From the NCBI RefSeq assembly GCF_021390425.1, contig NZ_JAJUWY010000004.1:124001-188000 (forward strand): 64,000 nucleotides of DNA, in the 5' to 3' direction. Shown in pieces: positions 29,133 through 39,130 of the stretch. Source of the DNA: Lysobacter sp. GX 14042. GTDB lineage: Bacteria > Pseudomonadota > Gammaproteobacteria > Xanthomonadales > Xanthomonadaceae. Every line of letters begins with the position of its first letter. The stretch's first letter is position 1. A program made the translations under genes and the position numbers. The notes under the pieces are model-generated. The model saw only the letters and a list, made by a program, of their open reading frames with translations. It was not told the DNA's origin and made no database searches.

Positions 29133-30086
29133 CTAGTCGCCCTGCCGCTCGCGCAGCTCATCCTCCCGCTCCATCCGTTCCCGCACCCCGCCTTCCACCC
29201 CGCGCCCCGATTCCATCGCCACGAACAGCGTGCCATCGGTCGACGGCGCCGGCAGCGCATCCTCCATCTGCGACCTGTCCGCCAGATCCGCAGACATCCG
29301 CTCCGACAGGTCCGGGGCGAGCTTGTGGGTTCCATACGAGGCCTTGGCCTTCCAGCCGACCGCCAGCTCTTCCTTCGGGTCCAGTGCGATGTCGATGATC
29401 GCGTCCACCACCTCCTGCGGGTCGTCCATCGCCGCCATCCGCGGCGCGCGGCCGGTGAAGTTGGCGGCGTGCTCCCACCACGGCGTGTCGACCGCCCAGG
29501 GCATGACGGTGGCGACCTTGATGCGTTCCTGGCCATCCAGCCGCAGTTCCTCGTTGAGCACCCGGCCCAGGCTCAGCACGCCGGCCTTGGATGCCGAATA
29601 GGAGCCCTGGTAGGCCATCGGCACCTCGCTGTCGATCGAGCCGATGTTCACCAGGGTGCCCTCGCCCTGGGCGCGGAACCGGCGCACGGCAAAGTAGCTG
29701 CCGTAGACCACGCCCTTGAGGTTCACGTCGACCACCCGGGCGTGGTGGCCTGGCGGGATGTCCCAGAACCGGCCCAGGGCGCCGATGCCGGCATTGTTGA
29801 TCCACACATCGATCCGCCCCGTGGGGGCGAGCGCGGCCTCGGCGAGTGCCTCCATGTCCCTGACCTGGGTGACATCGCCGGGGACCACGATCGCGGCCCC
29901 GCCGGCGGCCCGGGCCTGGTCGGCGATTTCGCCGAGCAGCGCCTCGCGGCGCGCGAGCAGGACGACATTGGCGCCGCGCGCGGCGAGCTTCAGGGCGACG
30001 CCGCGCCCGAGCCCGCTGGACGCGCCGGTGATGACGAAGGTCCTGCCCCGCAGGCTTGCGGCGTCGGGATCGCGTGCCATGGCCAT
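29133..30086 (-). CDS. short-chain dehydrogenase/reductase (SDR)
   Basis: The 317-residue protein has the classical SDR signature. The nucleotide-binding TGASSGLG is near residue 20, then NNAG, catalytic Ser in NIGSIDS and YSASK (YxxxK). After VMPWAVDTPWWEH it has a longer C-terminal region of about 100 residues, ending in a charged tail. It resembles SDRs annotated as oxidoreductases of unknown substrate in xanthomonads and rhizobia, where they are often stress-induced. AAGGGAG lies about 6 bases before the ATG. The small acidic gene follows it downstream, so they may be co-transcribed. Confidence 0.88.
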   Translation of the reverse strand: MAMARDPDAASLRGRTFVITGASSGLGRGVALKLAARGANVVLLARREALLGEIADQARAAGGAAIVVPGDVTQVRDMEALAEAALAPTGRIDVWINNAGIGALGRFWDIPPGHHARVVDVNLKGVVYGSYFAVRRFRAQGEGTLVNIGSIDSEVPMAYQGSYSASKAGVLSLGRVLNEELRLDGQERIKVATVMPWAVDTPWWEHAANFTGRAPRMAAMDDPQEVVDAIIDIALDPKEELAVGWKAKASYGTHKLAPDLSERMSADLADRSQMEDALPAPSTDGTLFVAMESGRGVEGGVRERMEREDELRERQGD

Positions 30087-30188
30087 GGGAAACTCCCTTA
30101 AATCACGGAGTTTCCCGGCCCGGGCGTCGGACGGACGTGAACCCGGATGTTCCGCGCGCACCCGGGCGCGCTGCGCCTGCCCCGGGAA

Positions 30189-31607
<1,419 letters not shown>

Positions 31608-31683
31608 CTAGGGTCCGCCCCAATGGCGGCCACGCGCGCGGTGCTGCAAAGCTCGGGGCGTCCGATTGAAAGGCCGAGGCGCC

Positions 31684-33309
31684 ATGAACCCGATCACCGC
31701 CCCGTCTGTACTGCAGGCCCGGCTGGCGCCACTCGCCCCGCCGCCTCCGTTGCCCGATCGCCCGCAGGCTCCTGGGGGGAGCGCCACCCCGTACCGGCCC
31801 GAACCGTCCTGGCACCCGCAGGTCGCCCCGGCAAGCTGCGGGCCGGCGCCGGCCATGCCCTACGACGCGACCGACTTCTCCGGACATGTCTCCGGCACCC
31901 GCGGCCGCGAGATCGACGTCGACCTGATGCGCATGTCCACCACCGTCTACGGGGACGCGGACGTCGATCTGTGTGGCTGGACCGCGCTGGACGACACCCA
32001 GCTGCAGGCCGCCGGCATGGACCCGGGCCGGCTGGACGTGCCCGGGAGCCAGTTCAAGGCCGAGGTCTTCACCGACGGCCAGGGCAACTACGTGCTGGCC
32101 TACCGCGGCACGGCCGACGGCGCGGCGGACTGGATGACCAACTTCAGCCAGGGCGCCGGCCAGTACACCGACGAGTTCGACCGCCTGGCCCCCCAGGCCG
32201 CGCAGGAGTTCGCCCAGGCTTTCGGCGAGAGGGGCGTGGATGCCCAAGGCAATCCCGCCTGGACCAATCTGGCGCTGACCGGGCACTCGCAGGGCGGCGG
32301 GCTGGCGACGGTGGCCTCGGCGGTGACCGGCATCCCCGCGGTGACCTTCGACCCCTCCGGCGTGCATGACCGCACCTTCGAGCGCCTCGGCCTGGACGGC
32401 GAACAGTTCCGCAGCCAGGCGGAAGACGGCCAGGTACGCCGCTACTCGATGCACGAGGATGCGCTGACCCAAGTCCAGGAAGGCTGGATCACCGCACCGC
32501 TTGCCCCCGACGCCATCGGCCACCAGGTCATCGTCAAGCCCGAGGGCGAGCTGGCCGACCGGGTGATCGAATACGGGCTGGAACACGCCGGCGTGGATCC
32601 CGGCACCGCCGACCGCGTCAACGACGCCCTGGAGGGCCTCTCGCAACTGCCCGGCCCCCTCGGCGGCCTGGCCAGCGGCATCCAGTACCTGGGCCGGGCG
32701 GCCAGCAGCCACGAGCAGCAGGTCCTGATCGACACCATGCTGCAGCAGCAGCCGTGGCAGGACGGCTACCAGAACCCCGCCAGCATCGAGCGCACGCTGA
32801 TGTCGCCGCTCAACAGCCGCGAGGTCGAGAGCCGGGTGACCGAGGAGGTCGCGCAGGGCGTGGACGAGTTCCGCGGCCACGTCGAACGGCACCAGGAAGG
32901 CCGGACCGAAGCCGAGGCACTGGCCGCCGACGGCCGTGACGTGCAGGCCCAGTGGTACCGGGGCGGATCGGATGTACGGTTCGGCCTGGACGCGGCGGGT
33001 GAGTTCGTCGACACCGCCACCGACATAGCCGGCGCCACCATTGAAGGCCTGGCCGACAATGCCGCCAACCGCCTCGAGCAGGCCGCCGGCGGCATGAGCC
33101 ATCCGGTGGACCGTTTCCTCGCCAATGGCCTGGCGGATGTCACCCGCGCTGGCGGTGAAGTGATCGGCGCCATCCCACGCGGGGTCGGCGACGCTGTCGA
33201 AACGGTGGCCGGGGCCGGAGGCTGGGCGATCCAGAAGGCCAGCGAGGGCCTGGGCGTGGTCGACCAGGCCCTCACCGATGGGTGGAACTGGCTCAAGGAC
33301 CGGTTCTGA
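31684..33309 (+). CDS. class-3-type lipase with amphipathic tail, candidate secreted effector (module 2)
   Basis: The 541-residue protein has no signal peptide and a Pro-rich start. Lipase features: VLAYRGTADG, Ser202 in LTGHSQGGGLAT, then Asp259 in SMHEDAL and His280 in DAIGHQV. Alignment by eye with the lipase at 11201 is clear over the catalytic part (GHS.GGGLA, VTF, DGQ.RRY) and at the very end (QAL..GWNWLKDRF against QAI..GLGWLGLGGGR). The region between is divergent, charged and helical. An ankyrin lipoprotein follows 31 bases later. The ATG at 31684 has GAGG 6 bases upstream; a TTG at 31666 is less likely. It lies between yjeT and purA on the opposite strand. Lipase fold is likely; antibacterial effector is inference. 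Confidence 0.8.
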   Translation: MNPITAPSVLQARLAPLAPPPPLPDRPQAPGGSATPYRPEPSWHPQVAPASCGPAPAMPYDATDFSGHVSGTRGREIDVDLMRMSTTVYGDADVDLCGWTALDDTQLQAAGMDPGRLDVPGSQFKAEVFTDGQGNYVLAYRGTADGAADWMTNFSQGAGQYTDEFDRLAPQAAQEFAQAFGERGVDAQGNPAWTNLALTGHSQGGGLATVASAVTGIPAVTFDPSGVHDRTFERLGLDGEQFRSQAEDGQVRRYSMHEDALTQVQEGWITAPLAPDAIGHQVIVKPEGELADRVIEYGLEHAGVDPGTADRVNDALEGLSQLPGPLGGLASGIQYLGRAASSHEQQVLIDTMLQQQPWQDGYQNPASIERTLMSPLNSREVESRVTEEVAQGVDEFRGHVERHQEGRTEAEALAADGRDVQAQWYRGGSDVRFGLDAAGEFVDTATDIAGATIEGLADNAANRLEQAAGGMSHPVDRFLANGLADVTRAGGEVIGAIPRGVGDAVETVAGAGGWAIQKASEGLGVVDQALTDGWNWLKDRF

Positions 33310-33340
33310 AAGAACCACGCCCGAGCGCTAGTATCCCGGC

Positions 33341-34075
33341 ATGCCCTGCCGCCAGCCCGCGACGCTGACCCTGCTGCTGGCGGTACTCATGTCCACCAGC
33401 GCCTGCAGCGGAGAACCCATGGACCTACCGTTTGACGATGCCGAGGCCGCCGGACTGGCCAGTGCGGCCCGGCATGGCAACGCCTACGCCGTGCGCACCC
33501 AGGTGCAGGATGGCGCCGACCCGGACGCGCGCGGCGAGGACGGCATCAACCTGCTGCAGTTCGCGATCCTGTCCGGCAGCCGCTCCGGCTTCGAGGCCCT
33601 GCTGGACAGTGGCGCCGACCCGGAGGCGGAAGGCTTCAACGGCACCACCGCCCTGCACACCGCGGCGCTGGCGGACGATCCCTCCTATCTGGAGCTGATG
33701 CTCGGGCAAGGCGCCGATCCCGACGCGCGTAACCGCCGCAACGGCGAGACCCCGCTGGCGGTGGCGGTGTCGCCGCGCACCAGCAGGCAGTTCGCCCTGT
33801 TGCTGGACGCCGGCGCCGACCCCAACGCCACCGATTCGCAGGGCTACACCCCGCTGCACCGCGCGGCGATGATCAATGCCGGCGCCCATGTGCTCGCGCT
33901 GCTCGAGGCCGGCGCCGCTGCGCACGCGCCGGGCGGACAGGAGGCCACCTTCCAGGCCTACTTCTTCCGCACGCCGGAAGGCTCGCTGTCGCAGCAGGCC
34001 AGGGACGAGCGCAAGGCGGTCACCGCCTGGCTGCGCGCCCACGATGTCCCGCTGGAGGCGGGAGTCGGCCCATGA
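33341..34075 (+). CDS. ankyrin-repeat lipoprotein, candidate immunity partner (module 2)
   Basis: The 244-residue protein has a lipoprotein signal MPCRQPATLTLLLAVLMSTS ending at Cys22. About five ankyrin repeats follow (LASAARHGNAYAVRTQVQDG, GTTALHTAALADDPSYLELM, GYTPLHRAAMINAGAHVLAL). The tail signature ATFQAYFFRTPEG...AWLRAHD matches ATFQDYLPGND...AWLEGER in the module 1 protein. It follows the lipase by 31 bases. TAGTAT 6 bases before the ATG could be its own -10. It would sit on the periplasmic side of a membrane, where a lipase injected by a sister cell would arrive. Role inferred from organisation. Confidence 0.78.
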   Translation: MPCRQPATLTLLLAVLMSTSACSGEPMDLPFDDAEAAGLASAARHGNAYAVRTQVQDGADPDARGEDGINLLQFAILSGSRSGFEALLDSGADPEAEGFNGTTALHTAALADDPSYLELMLGQGADPDARNRRNGETPLAVAVSPRTSRQFALLLDAGADPNATDSQGYTPLHRAAMINAGAHVLALLEAGAAAHAPGGQEATFQAYFFRTPEGSLSQQARDERKAVTAWLRAHDVPLEAGVGP

Positions 34076-34121
34076 CCGGCTGACGGCCGGGCCCGGTCGG
34101 AACCTGCGGCCGGGCCCGCGC

Positions 34122-34316
34122 TCAGCCGGGGCCGCGGACCAGCCACAGGCCGGTCAGCGCGGCGACCAGCACCAGGCCACCGATGCGGCGCAGGCGCTGC
34201 TCGTCGAGCCGTACCAGCTGCACCATGGCCTGGCGCCAGGCACGCGGGGCGGCGAACAGGAACAGCCCTTCCAGCACCAGCGCCAGGCAGGCGGCCGCCA
34301 TCAGCTCACCCCACAT
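34122..34316 (-). CDS. yjeT: YjeT/DUF2065 small membrane protein
   Basis: The 64-residue protein consists of two membrane helices (LMAAACLALVLEGLFLFAAP; GGLVLVAALTGLWLVRGPG) joined by a basic loop (RAWRQAMVQLVRLDEQRLRR), the DUF2065/YjeT form. In E. coli it lies between hflC and purA. Here it starts 10 bases after the hflC stop but purA is displaced. Its role is unknown, perhaps as an accessory of the HflKC membrane complex. Confidence 0.82.
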   Translation of the reverse strand: MWGELMAAACLALVLEGLFLFAAPRAWRQAMVQLVRLDEQRLRRIGGLVLVAALTGLWLVRGPG

Positions 34317-34326
34317 CGACCGCGGC

Positions 34327-35190
34327 TCAGCTGTCGCTGTCGAGATAGCGCAGGAACTCGTCGTCGCGGTCCAACACGATCACGCCCTTGCCGTCGGCGA
34401 ACGCCGCGCGGTAGGCCTCCAGGCTGCGCTGGAAGGCATAGAACGCGGGGTCGCGGTTGGCTGCCTGGGCATAGATCCGGGTCGCCTGGGCATCGCCCTC
34501 GCCACGCAGCCGCTGCGCGTCGCGCTCGGCCTCTGCGATGATCACCTGCTGCTGCCGGTCGGCCTCGGCGCGCACCGTCTGCGCCTCCTCGGCACCCTCG
34601 GCGCGCAGGCGGCTGGCGACCTGGTGGCGCTGGGCGCGCATGCGGCGGTAGACGTCCTGGATGACCTGGCTGTCGGTCGGCAGGTCGATGCGCTTCAGGC
34701 GCAGGTCGATGATCCGGATGCCGATGGTGGCCGCGCCGCGGTTGATGCCTTCCAGCTGCTGCTCGATGATCTCGGAGCGGTCGCCGGAGACGATCTCCTT
34801 GAGGGTGCGGGCGTTGATCTCGTTGCGCAGCGAATCCTTGATGATCGGCGCCAGGCGGTCCACGGCGATCGATTCGTCGCCGCCGGTGGCGCGGTAGAAC
34901 GCGCGCACGTCCTCGATCATGCCGACGGTGAAGAAGTCCACCGCGACGTCCTTGCGCTCGGAGGTCAGGTAGCGCTCCGGCTCGGCGTCGAGTACCTGCA
35001 GGCGGCGGTCGAAGACCAACGCGCGCTCGATCAGCGGCCACTTGAAGTGCAGGCCCGGGCCGATCCCGGTGCGGTCGACCCGGCCCAGGTTCAGGACCAT
35101 GGCCACCTGGCCTTCGCGGACCACGTAGGTGCCACCCATCAGCCCGAGGACCAGGGCAACGACGAGTGCAACGAGTACCGGGTACCTCAT
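34327..35190 (-). CDS. hflC: HflC, modulator of FtsH protease
   Basis: The 287-residue protein has one N-terminal membrane helix (VLVALVVALVLGLMGGTYVV) and then an SPFH/band-7 domain. It ends in a helical region rich in Ala/Gln/Glu (AEADRQQQVIIAEAERDAQR), as in HflC. With HflK it forms a large periplasmic cage around the FtsH protease (gene at 41737) and limits its action on membrane proteins. Start and hflK stop overlap as ATGA, fitting equal production of both subunits. Confidence 0.95.
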   Translation of the reverse strand: MRYPVLVALVVALVLGLMGGTYVVREGQVAMVLNLGRVDRTGIGPGLHFKWPLIERALVFDRRLQVLDAEPERYLTSERKDVAVDFFTVGMIEDVRAFYRATGGDESIAVDRLAPIIKDSLRNEINARTLKEIVSGDRSEIIEQQLEGINRGAATIGIRIIDLRLKRIDLPTDSQVIQDVYRRMRAQRHQVASRLRAEGAEEAQTVRAEADRQQQVIIAEAERDAQRLRGEGDAQATRIYAQAANRDPAFYAFQRSLEAYRAAFADGKGVIVLDRDDEFLRYLDSDS

Positions 35191-36281
35191 CGGCTCACCT
35201 CCTCACGACCGGTGGGGCGCGGGCTGCGCGCGGCACCGGTGTCGGCGCCCTGGCCCTGCTCCGGCATCAGCAACTCGGGGGTGACCAGGGGCGGCTGCCG
35301 GGACTGGCCGCCATCGGCGCGGCCGCCGCCGGCACCGTCCATGGGCACGTAGATCAGCTGGCGCGAATCCCCGCCCACCACCTTGCGGTTGTCGGCCAGC
35401 ACGCCCTGTACCGTCTCCAGCCACAGGCGCTTGCGGGTGACGCCCGGGGCGTGCTGGTACTCGTCCACCAGCAGCGAGAAACGGTCGGCGTCACCCTGGG
35501 CACGGGCGATGCTCGCCTCGCGGTAGCCCTGGGCGGTGGCCCGGACCCGGGCCGCCGTACCACGGGCCTCGGGGACCACTTGGGCGGCGTAGGCCTCGGC
35601 CTCGCTGATCAGGCGGTCCTGGTCCTGCTGCGCGCTGTTGACGTCGTCGAAGGCCGGCTTGACCTCCTCCGGCGGACGGGCGTTGGGCAGGTTGAGCTCG
35701 GTCACCACCAGTCCGGTGCGATACGCATCCAGGGAGGCCTGCAACTGGTCGCGGGCGGAGACCGCCAGCGCGTTGCGGGCGCCGAGCACGGTGTCCAGCG
35801 GCGAGCGGCCGACCTGCTCGCGCACGGTGCTCAGCGCGGCCTGGGTGAGCATGGCGTCGCCGTCGCGGGTACCGAACAGGTACAGGCGCGGATCGCTGAC
35901 CCGGTACTGCACGTTGATCTCGACCTGGACGATGTTCTCGTCCGCGGTCAGCACCGGCACCGTGGTGCCGAAGTTCTTGATCGAGGTGGCGTTGACCTTG
36001 ACCACGCGCTCGAGCGGCCATGGCAGCTTGAAGTGCGGGCCGGGCTGCAGCAGGCGCGCGTACTCGCCGAAGCGCAGGACTACGCCGCGCTGCTGCTCGG
36101 CGATCAGCACGAAGCAGTTGGCCGCCAGCCACAGTGCCAGCACCAGCAGGACCCAGCGGCCGATGCCACCTCCGCCCCCGAACAGGTTGCGCAGCGGATC
36201 GAGGATCTGCTCCAGCCCGCCGTTGCCGCGCCGCGGCCCCTTGCCGCCGGGATCATTGCTGCCGGGAGAGTTCCAGGCCAT
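35187..36281 (-). CDS. hflK: HflK, modulator of FtsH protease
   Basis: The 364-residue protein begins with a Gly/Pro-rich cytoplasmic segment (MAWNSPGSNDPGGKGPRRGN), then one membrane helix (WVLLVLALWLAANCFVLIAE). The SPFH domain follows (QQRGVVLRFGEYARLLQPGP), then a long coiled-coil helix and a Gly/Gln-rich C-terminal tail. It pairs with HflC in the FtsH-regulating complex. It sits 30 bases after the hflX stop. Confidence 0.95.
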   Translation of the reverse strand: MAWNSPGSNDPGGKGPRRGNGGLEQILDPLRNLFGGGGGIGRWVLLVLALWLAANCFVLIAEQQRGVVLRFGEYARLLQPGPHFKLPWPLERVVKVNATSIKNFGTTVPVLTADENIVQVEINVQYRVSDPRLYLFGTRDGDAMLTQAALSTVREQVGRSPLDTVLGARNALAVSARDQLQASLDAYRTGLVVTELNLPNARPPEEVKPAFDDVNSAQQDQDRLISEAEAYAAQVVPEARGTAARVRATAQGYREASIARAQGDADRFSLLVDEYQHAPGVTRKRLWLETVQGVLADNRKVVGGDSRQLIYVPMDGAGGGRADGGQSRQPPLVTPELLMPEQGQGADTGAARSPRPTGREEVSR

Positions 36282-36311
36282 GCCAGCTCCGAGAAAATGC
36301 GACCGCTGATT

Positions 36312-37598
36312 CTATGGGGCGGGCAGCAGCGAAGCCAGCACGTGTCCTTCCGGACCCGTCGCCAGCCTGCGTGCTTCCGCTTCGGGAAGGTCCACCTGCA
36401 GCCGCCAGCCATGCTCGCCGGCCTGCTCGGCGCGCACCGCGCCCAGTGCATGCAGCCGTGCGTGCAGGCGGCCGGCGCGTGGCGGCAGTTCGATCGTGCC
36501 GCACACGTGGCGCATCTGCAGCACCTCGCCCACCGCCTCGGCCAGCAGCCCCACCCCGTCGCCGTCGCGCGCGGAGATCCATACCCGCGCGTGGCCGTCG
36601 GCGGGACGGTCGATGCGCGGCCGGGCGTCGTCCAGCCGGTCGATCTTGTTGAGCACCAGCACTTGCGGCAACTCGCCGGCGCCGATCTCCGCCAGCACCT
36701 CGTCGACCTGGGCGATGCGCTCGTCCCTCAGGGGGTCGGAGGCGTCGACCACGTGCAGCAGCAGGTCGGCCTCGCGCGCCTCGCTCAGGGTGGAGCGGAA
36801 CGCCGCGACCAGCTCATGCGGCAGGTCGCGCACGAAACCCACGGTGTCGGCCACGGCCACCGGTCCGGCCGGCAGCTCGACCCGCCGGACCGTAGGGTCC
36901 AGGGTGGCGAACAGCTGGTCGGCGGCGTACGCGTCGGCGCCGGTCAGGGCGTTGAACAGGGTCGACTTGCCGGCGTTGGTGTAGCCGACCAGGGCCACCC
37001 GGGGCAACTCGCTGCGCACGCGGGCGCGGCGCATCTGCGCCCGCTGCACCTCGACCTTGTCCAGGCGCTTCTGCAATTGCTCCAGGCGCTTCTGCAGCAG
37101 CCGGCGGTCGGTCTCCAGCTGGGTCTCGCCGGGGCCACGCAGGCCGATCGAGCCGCCGCGCTGGCGCTCCAGGTGGGTCCAGCCGCGGACCAGCCGGGTG
37201 GCCAGGTGGCGCAGCTGCGCCAGTTCGACCTGCAGCTTGCCCTCGTGGCTGCGGGCCCTTTGGGCGAAGATGTCCAGGATCAGCCCGGTCCGGTCCACGA
37301 CGCGCCGCTGCAGCACCTTCTCCAGGTTGCGCTCCTGCACCGGGCTGAGCGGATGGTTGACCAGCACCAGGTCGGCGCCGCTGGCCTCGGCCGCGGCCTG
37401 GACCTCTTCCAGCTTGCCTTTGCCGATCAGGGTGGCGGCATTGGGCCGGTCGATCCGCGCCGGGAGCACCGCCGCCACGCTGGCGCCCGCCGAGCGGGCC
37501 AGTTCGGCGAATTCTTCCAGCAGGTCCTGGTCCGGCGGACCGCCGGCGTGGGGCTGGATCAGCAGGGCGTGCTCGCCCTTGCGGGAACGTTCAAACAA
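36312..37598 (-). CDS. hflX: GTPase HflX
   Basis: The 428-residue protein has the HflX N-terminal domain (VLPARIDRPNAATLIGKGKL, HPLSPVQERNLEKVL). A coiled-coil linker follows (TDRRLLQKRLEQLQKRLDKV), then an Era-like G domain with P-loop GYTNAGKSTLFNAL, DPTVRR, DTVGFV (G3) and NKID (G4). HflX binds the 50S subunit and splits stalled ribosomes under heat or antibiotic stress. It is co-transcribed with hfq upstream, across a 107-base gap that contains a palindromic repeat. Confidence 0.95.
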   Translation of the reverse strand: MFERSRKGEHALLIQPHAGGPPDQDLLEEFAELARSAGASVAAVLPARIDRPNAATLIGKGKLEEVQAAAEASGADLVLVNHPLSPVQERNLEKVLQRRVVDRTGLILDIFAQRARSHEGKLQVELAQLRHLATRLVRGWTHLERQRGGSIGLRGPGETQLETDRRLLQKRLEQLQKRLDKVEVQRAQMRRARVRSELPRVALVGYTNAGKSTLFNALTGADAYAADQLFATLDPTVRRVELPAGPVAVADTVGFVRDLPHELVAAFRSTLSEAREADLLLHVVDASDPLRDERIAQVDEVLAEIGAGELPQVLVLNKIDRLDDARPRIDRPADGHARVWISARDGDGVGLLAEAVGEVLQMRHVCGTIELPPRAGRLHARLHALGAVRAEQAGEHGWRLQVDLPEAEARRLATGPEGHVLASLLPAP

Positions 37599-37673
37599 GC
37601 GGGGTCATCTCCGGGCACCGGCGGCGCATCCCCACCACATGGGTCCGCGCCGCGCCAAACGCAAGCCCGCCCG

Positions 37674-37704
37674 TCGTTCCCGCGAACGCGGGAACCCACG
37701 GCCC
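37674..37704. repeat. palindromic intergenic repeat between hfq and hflX
   Basis: GTTCCCGCG (37676-37684) and CGCGGGAAC (37687-37695) form a perfect 9-bp stem with loop AA, followed by CCACGGCCC. Such CGTTCCCGCG-AA-CGCGGGAACCCA elements are typical scattered repeats of xanthomonads. It lies within the probable hfq-hflX transcript, where the stem could stabilise the hfq 3' end. Confidence 0.6.
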
Positions 37705-37705
37705 G

Positions 37706-38005
37706 TCAGTCCTCCCCGTCGCGCTCCGCGCCGTTGCCATTGCCATTGCCATTCGCACCCGGCTCCCCGGCCTGCACGTGCCCGCCGCCCGGCCCCACGC
37801 GCACGTTGCGCGCCGGCACCACCGTGGAGATGGCGTGCTTGTAGACCATCTGGCTGACGGTGTTGCGCAGCAGGACGACGAACTGGTCGAACGATTCGAT
37901 CGTGCCCTGCAGCTTGATCCCGTTGACCAGGTACACGGACACCGGGACGCGTTCGCGACGCAGCGCGTTCAGGAAAGGATCCTGCAAGGATTGCCCCTTG
38001 GACAT
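37706..38005 (-). CDS. hfq: RNA chaperone Hfq
   Basis: The 99-residue protein carries the full Sm core: [40 protein letters not shown] and the Sm2 motif [10 protein letters not shown]. It forms a hexameric ring that pairs small RNAs with mRNAs. The C-terminal tail is low-complexity ([20 protein letters not shown]), encoded by an imperfect hexanucleotide repeat of GCCATT/AATGGC type at about 37735-37756. AGGGG lies 7 bases before the ATG. The gene order miaA-hfq-hflX is conserved in gammaproteobacteria. Confidence 0.97.
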   Translation of the reverse strand: MSKGQSLQDPFLNALRRERVPVSVYLVNGIKLQGTIESFDQFVVLLRNTVSQMVYKHAISTVVPARNVRVGPGGGHVQAGEPGANGNGNGNGAERDGED

Positions 38006-38171
38006 CGAATTCCCCTAAAAAATCGGTCTGGATTTGTAGTTGTTGTATGGCCGTCCGCGGGCGGCCGGCGACCCGCCACCACCCCGTGGCAAGGCTGTCT
38101 GGGATGGTAGCGCACGCACGGGGGATTGCGCTGTGCGCTGGCCGCCAGATGCCGGCTCGTGGCCGACGCCG

Positions 38172-39125
38172 CTACCAGGGGAGGAACAGCGAGAGTGCCT
38201 GGTCCAGGCCGGCACGGTCGCTGACCGGATCGAACCATCGCAGGTCGGGCTGGCCCCGCAGCCAGGTGAGCTGGCGTTTGGCCAGCTGCCGGGTGGCGGC
38301 GATCGCCCGTTCGCGGAACTCCGCCGCATCGTGGCGACCGTCCAGGTGTTCCCAGGCCTGCCGATAGCCGACCGCCCGCAGCGCCGGCAGGTCCAGCGGC
38401 GCGGGATGGCCGGCCAGCTCCGGCAGCGCGCGGAGCCGGCGGACCTCGTCGAGGAAACCGGCCTCGAGCATCAGGTCGAAACGGCGGGCGATGCGCCCGT
38501 GCAGCACCGCGCGGTCGGACGGCGCGAGGGCCAGCCGCAGCACGCGGAACGGCGGGCGCGGCGGCAGCGGTTCGCTGCGCCAACCGCTCATGGTGCGTCC
38601 CGACAGCTGCCAGACCTCCAGGGCACGCTGGATGCGCTGCGGGTCGCCGGGCTGGATCCGCGCCGCGCACTCTGGATCGATCCGTGCCAGTTCGGCATGC
38701 ATCGCGTGCCAGCCACCACGCTTTTCGGCCTCGGCCGCCAGCGCGGCGCGCACGTGCGGATCCGCCGGCGGCATCACCGACAGGCCCTGCAGCAGGGACT
38801 GGAAATACAGCCCGGTGCCGCCGGCCAGGATCGGCACCCTGCCCCGCGCCGCGATCCCGGCCATCGCGGCACGCGCATCGGCGGCAAATTCGGCCGCCGA
38901 GTACGCCTGCCAAGGCTCGCGGATGTCGACCAGGTGGTGCGGTACCCGGGACTGCTCGGCCGCGTCGGGCTTGGCCGAGCCGATATCCAGGCCGCGATAG
39001 ACCAGCGCCGAGTCCACGCTGACGATTTCACCCCCCAGGCGCTCGCCCCACTCCAGGGCGAGCGCGGTCTTGCCCGAGGCGGTCGGCCCCATCAGGGCAA
39101 TGGCCGATGGACGCCGGTCGCCCAT
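38172..39125 (-). CDS. miaA: tRNA dimethylallyltransferase
   Basis: The 317-residue enzyme has a P-loop ([15 protein letters not shown]), the [16 protein letters not shown] substrate loop, [14 protein letters not shown] and QRALEV. It transfers a dimethylallyl group to A37 of tRNAs reading UNN codons. Length is normal. It starts 6 bases before the end of putP in the minus direction. The hfq gene follows after 166 bases that hold a GC palindrome (about 38048-38065) and presumably the hfq promoter. Confidence 0.95.
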   Translation of the reverse strand: MGDRRPSAIALMGPTASGKTALALEWGERLGGEIVSVDSALVYRGLDIGSAKPDAAEQSRVPHHLVDIREPWQAYSAAEFAADARAAMAGIAARGRVPILAGGTGLYFQSLLQGLSVMPPADPHVRAALAAEAEKRGGWHAMHAELARIDPECAARIQPGDPQRIQRALEVWQLSGRTMSGWRSEPLPPRPPFRVLRLALAPSDRAVLHGRIARRFDLMLEAGFLDEVRRLRALPELAGHPAPLDLPALRAVGYRQAWEHLDGRHDAAEFRERAIAATRQLAKRQLTWLRGQPDLRWFDPVSDRAGLDQALSLFLPW

Positions 39126-39130
39126 CGCGG

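Noticed and set aside
33302-33316. GGTTC-TGAAA-GAACC hairpin over the lipase 2 stop codon
   Set aside because: Five-bp stem without a T-run; may be chance.
35166-37844. 892-codon plus-strand frame across hflC, hflK, hflX and hfq
   Set aside because: Fully antisense to four recognised genes; composition is that of a shadow frame.
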